This document shows positions 10,179 through 21,085 of a DNA stretch of 64,000 nucleotides, piece by piece. The position numbers were made by a program, and so were the translations under genes. Positions within the stretch are counted from its first letter, which is position 1, and every line of letters starts with the position of its first letter. Source of the stretch: Osmia lignaria lignaria (lineage: Eukaryota; Arthropoda; Insecta; Hymenoptera; Megachilidae); the NCBI RefSeq assembly GCF_051020975.1, contig NW_027478167.1, positions 7,502,001 through 7,566,000 on the forward strand, given 5' to 3'. Below the pieces are notes generated by a model. The model saw only the letters and a list, made by a program, of their open reading frames with translations, was not told the origin of the DNA and did no database searches.

Positions 10179-12401
10179 CGGACATATTTCGAGATATTTC
10201 TTCTTCTTGTTGTTCTTCTTCTGCACAGCTAAGCTGGAAGTGGCATTTGCGGCTCGCACTAGTGCACAGTTATCTCAAAGAAAGGGGCCACGGTGTTTCT
10301 GTATCTCTATTATGTTGGTGCGTCTTCGGAACTTTTAAATATCTCGATATATCTCGAAAACTACGCTTCTGATCAAAAAATATCATAGAACATAAATTGT
10401 AGGAAACATAATTCTCTACAAAAAACGTCTCTTAACATTTTGCCATAGCTCGCTTCGTTTCCGAGATATTTGCAGATTCAGCTCAAAGGAACTGGCCTGA
10501 CGGACATATTTCGAGATATTTCTTCTTCTTGTTGTTCTTCTTCTGCACAGCTAAGCTGGAAGTGGCATTTGCAGCTCGCAATAGTGCAGAGTTATCTCAA
10601 AGAGAGGGGCCACGGTGTTTCTGTATCTCTATTATGTTGGTGCGGCTTCGGAACTTTTAAATATCTTGATATATCTCGAGAACTACGCATCTGATCACAA
10701 AATATCATAGAAGATAAAAAGTAGGAAACTTAATTCTCTACAAAAAAGGTCTCTTAACATTTCGCCATAGCTCGCTTCGTTTCCGAGATATTTGCAGATT
10801 TATCTCAAGGGAAGGGGCCTGTCGGACATATTTCGAGATATTCCTTCTTCTTGTTGTTCTTCTTCTGCACAGCTAAGCTGGAAGTGGCATTTGCGGCTCG
10901 CACTAGTGCAGAGTTATCTCAAAGAAACGGGCCACGGTGTTTCTGTATCTCTATTATGTTGGTGCGGCTTCGGAACTTTTAAATATCTCGATATATCTCG
11001 AAAACTACGCTTCTGATCAAAAAATATCATAGAACATAAATTGTAGGAAACATAATTCTCTACAAAAAACGTCTCTTAACATTTTGCCATAGCTCGCTTC
11101 GTTTCCGAGATATTTGCAGATTTATCTCAAGGGAAGGGGCCTGTCGGACATATTTCGAGATATTTCTTCTTCTTGTTGTTCTTCTTCTGCACAGCTAAGC
11201 TGGAAGTGGCATTTGCGGCTCGCACTAGTGCAGAGTTATCTCAAAGAAACGGGCCACGGTGTTTCTGTATCTCTATTATGTTGGTGCGGCTTCGGAACTT
11301 TTAAATATCTCGATATATCTCGAAAACTACGCTTCTGATCAAAAAATATCATAGAACATAAATTGTAGGAAACATAATTCTCTACAAAAAAGGTCTCTTA
11401 ACATTTTGCCATAGCTCGCTTCGTTTCCGAGATATTTGCAGAATTATCTCAAGGGAAGGGGCCTGACGGACATATTTCGAGATATTTCTTCTTCTTGTTG
11501 TTCTTCTTCTGCACAGCTAAGCTGGAAGTGGCATTTACAGCTCGCAATAGTGCAGAGTTATCTCAAAGAAAGGGGCCACGGTCTTTCTGTATCTCTATTA
11601 TGTTGGTGCGGCTTCGGAACTTTTAAATATCTTCATATATCTCGAGAACTACGCATCTGATCAAAAAATATCATAGAACATAAAAAGTAGGAAACTTAAT
11701 TCTCTACAAAAAAGGTCTCTGAACATTTTGCCATAGGTCGCTTCGTTTCCGAGATATTTGCAGATTTATCTCAAGGGAAGGAGCCTAACGGAAATATTTC
11801 GAGATATTTCTTCTTCTTGTTGTTCTTCTTCTGCACAGCTAAGCTGGAAGTGGCATTTGCGGCTCGCACTAGTGCAGAGTTATCTCAAAGAAAGGGGCCA
11901 CGGTGTTTCTGTATCTCTATTATGTTGGTGCGGCTTCGGAACTTTTAAATATCTTGATATATCTCGAAAACTACGCTTCTGATCAAAAAATATCATAGAA
12001 CATAAATTGTAGGAAACATAATTCTCTACAAAAAACGTCTCTTAACATTTTGCCATAGCTCGCTTCGTTTCCGAGATATTTGCAGATTCAGCTCAAAGGA
12101 ACGGGCCTGACGGACATATTTCGAGATACTTCTTCTTCTTGTTGTTCTTCTTCTGCACAGCTAAGCTGGAAGTGGCATTTGCAGCTCGCACTAGTGCAGA
12201 GTTATCTCAAAGAAAGGGGCCACGGTGTTTCTGTATCTCTATTATGTTGGTGCGGCTTCGGAACTTTTAAATATCTCGATATATCTCGAAAACTACGCTT
12301 CTGATCAAAAAATATCATAGAACATAAATTGTAGGAAACATAATTCTCTACAAAAAAGGTCTCTTAACATTTTGCCATAGCTCGCTTCGTTTCCGAGATA
12401 T
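10179..12401 (+). repeat. Eight-monomer higher-order repeat, copy 1
   Basis: This 2.2-kb block matches 12755-14977 at an offset of 2576 bp (8 monomers). Differences noticed are GATCACAAAA here versus GATCAAAAAA at about 13270, GGTCTTTCTG at 11582 versus GGTGTTTCTG, GAAGTGGC versus GAAGGGGC at 14105, and TATCTCGAG versus TATTTCGAG at 14217. Confidence 0.85.
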
Positions 12402-12754
12402 GTGCAGATTTATCTCAAGGGAAGGGGCCTGACGGACATATTTCGAGATATTTCTTCTTCTTGTTGTTCTTCTTCTGCACAGCTAAGCTGGAAGTGGCAT
12501 TTGCGGCTCGCACTAGTGCAGAGCTATCTCAACGAAAGGGGCCACGGTGTTTCTGTATCTCTATTATGTTGGTGCGTCTTCGGAACTTTTAAATATCTCG
12601 ATATATCTCGAAAACTACGCTTCTGATCAAAAAATATCATAGAACATAAATTGTAGGAAACATAATTCTCTACAAAAAACGTCTCTTAACATTTTGCCAT
12701 AGCTCGCTTCGTTTCCGAGATATTTGCAGATTCAGCTCAAAGGAACTGGCCTGA

Positions 12755-14977
12755 CGGACATATTTCGAGATATTTCTTCTTCTTGTTGTTCTTCTTCTGC
12801 ACAGCTAAGCTGGAAGTGGCATTTGCGGCTCGCACTAGTGCACAGTTATCTCAAAGAAAGGGGCCACGGTGTTTCTGTATCTCTATTATGTTGGTGCGTC
12901 TTCGGAACTTTTAAATATCTCGATATATCTCGAAAACTACGCTTCTGATCAAAAAATATCATAGAACATAAATTGTAGGAAACATAATTCTCTACAAAAA
13001 ACGTCTCTTAACATTTTGCCATAGCTCGCTTCGTTTCCGAGATATTTGCAGATTCAGCTCAAAGGAACTGGCCTGACGGACATATTTCGAGATATTTCTT
13101 CTTCTTGTTGTTCTTCTTCTGCACAGCTAAGCTGGAAGTGGCATTTGCAGCTCGCAATAGTGCAGAGTTATCTCAAAGAGAGGGGCCACGGTGTTTCTGT
13201 ATCTCTATTATGTTGGTGCGGCTTCGGAACTTTTAAATATCTTGATATATCTCGAGAACTACGCATCTGATCAAAAAATATCATAGAAGATAAAAAGTAG
13301 GAAACTTAATTCTCTACAAAAAAGGTCTCTTAACATTTCGCCATAGCTCGCTTCGTTTCCGAGATATTTGCAGATTTATCTCAAGGGAAGGGGCCTGTCG
13401 GACATATTTCGAGATATTCCTTCTTCTTGTTGTTCTTCTTCTGCACAGCTAAGCTGGAAGTGGCATTTGCGGCTCGCACTAGTGCAGAGTTATCTCAAAG
13501 AAACGGGCCACGGTGTTTCTGTATCTCTATTATGTTGGTGCGGCTTCGGAACTTTTAAATATCTCGATATATCTCGAAAACTACGCTTCTGATCAAAAAA
13601 TATCATAGAACATAAATTGTAGGAAACATAATTCTCTACAAAAAACGTCTCTTAACATTTTGCCATAGCTCGCTTCGTTTCCGAGATATTTGCAGATTTA
13701 TCTCAAGGGAAGGGGCCTGTCGGACATATTTCGAGATATTTCTTCTTCTTGTTGTTCTTCTTCTGCACAGCTAAGCTGGAAGTGGCATTTGCGGCTCGCA
13801 CTAGTGCAGAGTTATCTCAAAGAAACGGGCCACGGTGTTTCTGTATCTCTATTATGTTGGTGCGGCTTCGGAACTTTTAAATATCTCGATATATCTCGAA
13901 AACTACGCTTCTGATCAAAAAATATCATAGAACATAAATTGTAGGAAACATAATTCTCTACAAAAAAGGTCTCTTAACATTTTGCCATAGCTCGCTTCGT
14001 TTCCGAGATATTTGCAGAATTATCTCAAGGGAAGGGGCCTGACGGACATATTTCGAGATATTTCTTCTTCTTGTTGTTCTTCTTCTGCACAGCTAAGCTG
14101 GAAGGGGCATTTACAGCTCGCAATAGTGCAGAGTTATCTCAAAGAAAGGGGCCACGGTGTTTCTGTATCTCTATTATGTTGGTGCGGCTTCGGAACTTTT
14201 AAATATCTTCATATATTTCGAGAACTACGCATCTGATCAAAAAATATCATAGAACATAAAAAGTAGGAAACTTAATTCTCTACAAAAAAGGTCTCTGAAC
14301 ATTTTGCCATAGGTCGCTTCGTTTCCGAGATATTTGCAGATTTATCTCAAGGGAAGGAGCCTAACGGAAATATTTCGAGATATTTCTTCTTCTTGTTGTT
14401 CTTCTTCTGCACAGCTAAGCTGGAAGTGGCATTTGCGGCTCGCACTAGTGCAGAGTTATCTCAAAGAAAGGGGCCACGGTGTTTCTGTATCTCTATTATG
14501 TTGGTGCGGCTTCGGAACTTTTAAATATCTTGATATATCTCGAAAACTACGCTTCTGATCAAAAAATATCATAGAACATAAATTGTAGGAAACATAATTC
14601 TCTACAAAAAACGTCTCTTAACATTTTGCCATAGCTCGCTTCGTTTCCGAGATATTTGCAGATTCAGCTCAAAGGAACGGGCCTGACGGACATATTTCGA
14701 GATACTTCTTCTTCTTGTTGTTCTTCTTCTGCACAGCTAAGCTGGAAGTGGCATTTGCAGCTCGCACTAGTGCAGAGTTATCTCAAAGAAAGGGGCCACG
14801 GTGTTTCTGTATCTCTATTATGTTGGTGCGGCTTCGGAACTTTTAAATATCTCGATATATCTCGAAAACTACGCTTCTGATCAAAAAATATCATAGAACA
14901 TAAATTGTAGGAAACATAATTCTCTACAAAAAAGGTCTCTTAACATTTTGCCATAGCTCGCTTCGTTTCCGAGATAT
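12755..14977 (+). repeat. Eight-monomer higher-order repeat, copy 2
   Basis: It matches 10179-12401 with about four noticed mismatches. The left limit is at CCTGTCGG versus CCTGACGG. The right limit is where copy 1 enters a GTGCAG-headed unit and copy 2 a TTGCAG-headed unit. Confidence 0.85.
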
Positions 14978-17231
14978 TTGCAGATTTATCTCAAGGGAAG
15001 GGGCCTGACGGACATATTTCGAGATATTTCTTCTTCTTGTTGTTCTTCTTCTGCACAGCTAAGCTGGAAGTGGCATTTGCGGCTCGCACTAGTGCAGAGT
15101 TATCTCAAAGAAAGGGGCCACGGTGTTTCTGTATCTCTATTATGTTGGTGCGGCTTCGGAACTTTTAAATATCTTGATATATCTCGAGAACTACGCATCT
15201 GATCAAAAAATATCATAGAACATAAAAAGTAGGAAACTTAATTCTCTACAAAAAAGGTCTCTTAACATTTTGCCATAGCTCGCTTCGTTTCCGAGATATT
15301 TGCAGATTTATCTCAAGGGAAGGGGCCTGACGGACATATTTCGAGATATTTCTTCTTCTTGTTGTTCTTCTTCTGCACAGCTAAGCTGGAAGTGGCATTT
15401 GCGGCTCGCACTAGTGCAGAGTTATCTCAAAGAAAGGGGCCACGGTGTTTCTGTATCCCTATTATGTTGGTGCGGCTTCGGAACTTTTAAATATCTCGAT
15501 ATATCTCGAAAACTACGCTTCTGATCAAAAAATATCATAGAACATAAATTGTAGGAAACATAATTCTCTACAAAAAACGTCTCTCAACATTTTGCCATAG
15601 CTCGCTTCGTTTCCGAGATATGTGCAGATTTATCTCAAGGGAAGGGGCCTGACGGACATATTTCGAGATATTTCTTCTTCTTGTTGTTCTTCTTCTGCAC
15701 AGCTAAGCTGGAAGTGGCATTTGCGGCTCGCACTAGTGCAGAGTTATCTCAACGAAAGGGGCCACGGTGTTTCTGTATCTCTATTATGTTGGTGCGTCTT
15801 CGGAACTTTTAAATATCTCGATATATCTCGAAAACTACGCTTCTGATCAAAAAATATCATAGAACATAAATTGTAGGAAACATAATTCTCTACAAAAAAC
15901 GTCTCTTAACATTTTGCCATAGCTCGCTTCGTTTCCGAGATATTTGCAGATTCAGCTCAAAGGAACTGGCCTGACGGACATATTTCGAGATATTTCTTCT
16001 TCTTGTTGTTCTTCTTCTGCACAGCTAAGCTGGAAGTGGCATTTGCAGCTCGCAATAGTGCAGAGTTATCTCAAAGAGAGGGGCCACGGTGTTTCTGTAT
16101 CTCTATTATGTTGGTGCGGCTTCGGAACTTTTAAATATCTTGATATATCTCGAGAACTACGCATCTGATCAAAAAATATCATAGAAGATAAAAAGTAGGA
16201 AACTTAATTCTCTACAAAAAAGGTCTCTTAACATTTCGCCATAGCTCGCTTCGTTTCCGAGATATTTGCAGATTTATCTCAAGGGAAGGGGCCTGTCGGA
16301 CATATTTCGAGATATTTCTTCTTCTTGTTGTTCTTCTTCTGCACAGCTAAGCTGGAAGTGGCATTTGCGGCTCGCACTAGTGCAGAGTTATCTCAAAGAA
16401 ACGGGCCACGGTGTTTCTGTATCTCTATTATGTTGGTGCGGCTTCGGAACTTTTAAATATCTCGATATATCTCGAAAACTACGCTTCTGATCAAAAAATA
16501 TCATAGAACATAAATTGTAGGAAACATAATTCTCTACAAAAAACGTCTCTTAACACTTTGCCATAGCTCGCTTCGTTTCCGAGATATTTGCAGATTCAGC
16601 TCAAAGGAACGGGCCTGACGGACATATTTCGAGATATTTCTTCTTCTTGTTGTTCTTCTTCTGCACAGCTAAGCTGGAAGTGGCATTTGCGGCTCGCACT
16701 AGTGCAGAGTTATCTCAAAGAAAGGGGCCACGGTGTTTCTGTATCCCTATTATGTTGGTGCGGCTTCGGAACTTTTAAATATCTCGATATATCTCGAAAA
16801 CTACGCTTCTGATCAAAAAATATCATAGAACATAAATTGTAGGAAACATAATTCTCTACAAAAAAGGTCTCTCAACATTTTGCCATAGCTCGCTTCGTTT
16901 CCGAGATATTTGCAGATATATCTCAAGGGAAGGGGTCTGACGGACATATTTCGAGATATTTCTTCTTCTTGTTGTTCTTCTTCTGCACAGCTAAGCTGGA
17001 AGTGGCATTTACAGCTCGCAATAGTGCAGAGTTATCTCAAAGAAAGGGGCCACGGTGTTTCTGTATCTCTATTATGTTGGTGCGGCTTCGGAACTTTTAA
17101 ATATCTTGATATATCTCGAGAACTACGCATCTGATCAAAAAATATCATAGAACATAAAAAGTAGGAAACTTAATTCTCTACAAAAAAGGTCTCCTAACAT
17201 TTTGCCATAGCTCTCTTCGTTTCCGAGATAT

Positions 17232-20200
17232 TTGCAGATTTATCTCAAGGGAAGGGGCCTGACGGACATATTTCGAGATATTTCTTCTTCTTGTTGTTCT
17301 TCTTCTGCACAGCTAAGCTGGAAGTGGCATTTGCGGCTCGCACTAGTGCAGAGTTATCTCAAAGAAAGGGGCCACGGTGTTTCTGTATCTCTATTATGTT
17401 GGTGCGGCTTCGGAACTTTTAAATATCTCGATGTATCTCGAAAACTACGCTTCTGATCAAAAAATATCATAGAACATAAATTGTAGGAAACATAATTCTC
17501 TATAAAAAACGTCTCTTAACATTTTGCCATAGCTCGCTTCGTTTCCGAGATATTTGCAGATTCATCTCAAAGGAACTGGCCTGACGGACATATTTCGAGA
17601 TATTTCTTCTTCTTGTTGTTCTTCCTCTGCACAGCTAAGCTGGAAGTGGCATTTGCAGCTCGCAATAGTGCAGAGTTATCTCAAAGAAAGGGGCCACGGC
17701 GTTTCTGTATCTCTATTATGTTGGTGCGGCTTCGGAACTTTTAAATATCTTGATATATCTCGAGAACTACGCATCTGATCAAAAAATATCATAGAAGATA
17801 AAAAGTAGGAAACTTAATTCTCTACAAAAAAGGTCTCTTAACATTTTGCCATAGCTCGCTTCGTTTCCGAGATATTTGCAGATTTATCTCAAGGGAAGGG
17901 GCCTGACGGACATATTTCGAGATATTTCTTCTTCTTGTTGTTCTTCTTCTGCACAGCTAAGCTGGAAGTGGCATTTGCAGCTCGCAATAGTGCAGAGTTA
18001 TCTCAAAGAAAGGGGCCACGGTGTTTCTGTATCTCTATTATGTTGGTGCGGCTTCGGAACTTTTAAATATCTTGATATATCTCGAGAACTACGCGTCTGA
18101 TCAAAAAATATCATGAAACATAAAAAGTAGGAAACTTAATTCTCTACAAAAACGGTCTCTTAACATTTTGCCATAGCTCGCTTCGTTTCCGAGATATTTG
18201 CAGATATATCTCAAGGGAAGGGGCCTGACGGACATATTTCGAGATATTTCTTCTTCTTGTTGTTCTTCTTCTGCACAGCTAAGCTGGAAGTGGCATTTGC
18301 GGCTCGCACTAGTGCACAGTTATCTCAAAGAAAGGGGCCACGGTGTTTCTGTATCCCTATTATGTTGGTGCGGCTTCGGAACTTTTAAATATCTCGATAT
18401 ATCTCGAAAACTACGCTTCGGATCAAAAAATATCATAGAACATAAATAGTAGGAAACATAATTCTCTGCAAAAAACGTCTCTTAACATTTTGCCATAGTT
18501 CGCTTCGTTTCCGAGATATGTGCAGATTTATCTCAAGGGAAGGGGCCTGACGGACATATTTCGAGATATTTCTTCTTCTTGTTGTTCTTCTTCTGCACAG
18601 CTAAGCTGGAAGTGGCATTTGCGGCTCGCACTAGTGCAGAGTTATCTCAACGAAAGGGGCCACGGTGTTTCTGTATCTCTATTATGTTGGTGCGGCTTCG
18701 GAACTTTTAAATATCTCGATATATCTCGAAAACTACGCTTCTGATCAAAAAATATCACAGAACATAAATTGTAGGAAACATAATTCTCTACAAAAAAGGT
18801 CTCTCAACATTTTGCCATAGCTCGCTTCGTTTCCGAGATATTTGCAGATATATCTCAAGGGAAGGGGCCTGACGGACATATTTCGAGATATTTCTTCTTC
18901 TTGTTGTTCTTCTTCTGCACAGCTAAGCTGGAAGTGGCATTTACAGCTCGCAATAGTGCAGAGTTATCTCAAAGAAAGAGGCCACGGTGTTTCTGTATCT
19001 CTATTATGTTGGTGCGGCTTCGGAACTTTTAAATATCTTGATATATCTCGAGAACTACGCATCTGATCAAAAAATATCATAGAACATAAAAAGTAGGAAA
19101 CTTAATTCTCTACAAAAAAGGTCTCTTAACATTTTGCCATAGCTCTCTTCGTTTCCGAGATATTTGCAGATTTATCTCAAGGGAAGGGGCCTGACGGACA
19201 TATTTCGAGATATTTCTTCTTCTTGTTGTTCTTCTTCTGCACAGCTAAGCTGGAAGTGGCATTTGCGGCTCGCACTAGTGCAGAGTTATCTCAACGAAAG
19301 GGGCCACGGTGTTTCTGTATCTCTATTCTGTTGGTGCGGCTTCGGAACTTTTAAATATCTCGAAAACTACGCTTCTGATCAAAAAATATCATAGAACATA
19401 AATTGTAGGAAACATAATTCTCTACAAAAAAGGTCTCTCAACATTTTGCCATAGCTCGCTTCGTTTCCGAGATATTTGCAGATATATCTCAAGGGAAGGG
19501 GCCTGACGGATATATTTCGAGATATTTCTTCTTCTTGTTGTTCTTCTTCTGCACAGCTAAGCTGGAAGTGGCATTTACAGCTCGCAATAGTGCAGAGTTA
19601 TCTCAAAGAAAGGGGCCACGGTGTTTCCGTATCTCTATTATGTTGGTGCGGCTTCGGAACTTTTAAATATCTTGATATATCTCGAGAACTACGCATCTGA
19701 TCAAAAAATATCATAGAACATAAAAAGTAGGAAACTTAATTCTCTACAAAAAAGGTCTGTTAACATTTTGCCATAGCTCGCTTCGTTTCCGAGATATTTG
19801 CAGATTTATCTCAAGGGAAGGGGCCTGACGGACATATTTCGAGATATTTCTTCTTCTTGTTGTTCTTCTTCTGCACAGCTAAGCTGGAAGTGGCATTTAC
19901 AGCTCGCAATAGTGCAGAGTTATCTCAAAGAAAGGGGCCACGGTGTTTCTGTATCTCTATTATGTTGGTGCGGCTTCGGAACTTTTAAATATCTTGATAT
20001 ATCTCGAGAACTACGCATCTGATCAAAAAATATCATAGAATATAAAAAGTAGGAAACTTAATTCTCTACAAAAAAGGTCTCTTAACATTTTGCCATAGCT
20101 CGCTTCGTTTCCGAGATATTTGCAGATTTATCTCAAGGGAAGGGGCCTGACGGACATATTTCGAGATATTTCTTCTTCTTGTTGTTCTTCTTCTGCACAG

Positions 20201-21085
20201 CTAAGGTGGAAGTGGCATTTGCGGCTCGCACTAGTGCAGAGTTATCTCAAAGAAAGGGGCCACGGTGTTTCTGTATCTCTATTATGTTGGTGCGGCTTCG
20301 GAACTTTTAAATATCTCGATATATCTCGAAAACTACGCTTCTGATCAAAAAATATCATAGAACATAAATTGTAGGAAAGATAATTCTCTACAAAAAACGT
20401 CTCTTAACATTTTGCCATAGCTCGCTTCGTTTCCGAGATATTTGCAGATTCAGCTCAAAGGAACGGGCCTGACGGACATATTTCGAGATACTTCTTCTTC
20501 TTGTTGTTCTTCCTCTGCACAGCTAAGCTGGAAGTGGCATTTGCAGCTCGCAATAGTGCAGAGTTATCTCAAAGAAAGGGGCCACGGTGTTTCTGTATCT
20601 CTATTATGTTGGTGCGGCTTCGGAACTTTTAAATATCTCGATATATCTCGAAAACTACGCTTCTGATCAAAAAATATCATAGAACATAAATTGTAGGAAA
20701 CATAATTCTCTACAAAAAAGGTCTCTGAACATTTTGCCATAGCTCGCTTCGTTTCCGAGATATTTGCAGATATATCTCAAGGGAAGGGGCCTGACGGACG
20801 TATTTCGAGATATTTCTTCTTCTTGTTGTTCTTCTTCTGCACAGCTAAGCTGGAAGTGGCATTTACAGCTCGCAATAGTGCAGAGTTATCTCAAAGAAAG
20901 GGGCCACGGTGTTTCTGTATCTCTATTATGTTGGTGCGGCTTCGGAACTTTTAAATATCTTGATATATCTCGAGAACTACGCATCTGATCAAAAAATATC
21001 ATAGGACATAAAAAGTAGGAAACTTAATTCTCTACAAAAAAGGTCTCTTAACATTTTGCCATAGCTCTCTTCGTTTCCGAGATAT
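17232..21085 (+). repeat. Domain II higher-order repeat, copy A (12 monomers, 3,854 bp)
   Basis: Twelve units in a fixed order are recognised by private variants. These are CTCGATGTATCTC (17429), head TTCATCTCAAAGG with CGGCGTTTC, GAACTACGCGTC, the lost tail stop in CGCTTCGGATC (18415), CCATAGTTCGC (18493), AAAGAGGCC (18974), a 10-bp deletion with CTATTCTGTTGG (19325-19365), two TTACAG units, CTAAGGTGG (20204), GATACTTCTTC (20488), and GACGTATTTCG (20798). Copies B, C and D repeat this order. Copy A has one unit more (19476-19797) than B and C. Confidence 0.92.
19164..19475 (+). repeat. 312-bp monomer with 10-bp tail deletion, copy 1
   Basis: The tail reads AAATATCTCGAAAAC, where other type-2 units have two tandem copies of a 10-bp step ending ATATCTCGA. 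The loss of exactly one step fits slippage or pairing between the short direct repeats. The same unit carries CTATTCTGTTGG. It recurs at 23018-23329 and 26550-26861 as part of the higher-order repeat. Confidence 0.95.

Larger units (their letters stand above)
1..16909 (+). repeat. Domain I: mosaic of copied multi-monomer blocks
   Basis: About 52 monomers share local marker variants rare or absent elsewhere. These are GTGCGTCTTCGG in place of GTGCGGCTTCGG (2593 to about 15795), CCTGTCGGAC (for example 3736, 5346 and 9853), heads reading TTCAGCTCAAAGGAACTGG, and CACTAGTGCACAG. Runs of two to seven monomers recur at offsets of 966, 2576, 4830, 6440 and 11269 bp. The order is not a single simple tandem higher-order repeat, which suggests overlapping rounds of unequal exchange. 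Confidence 0.85.
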
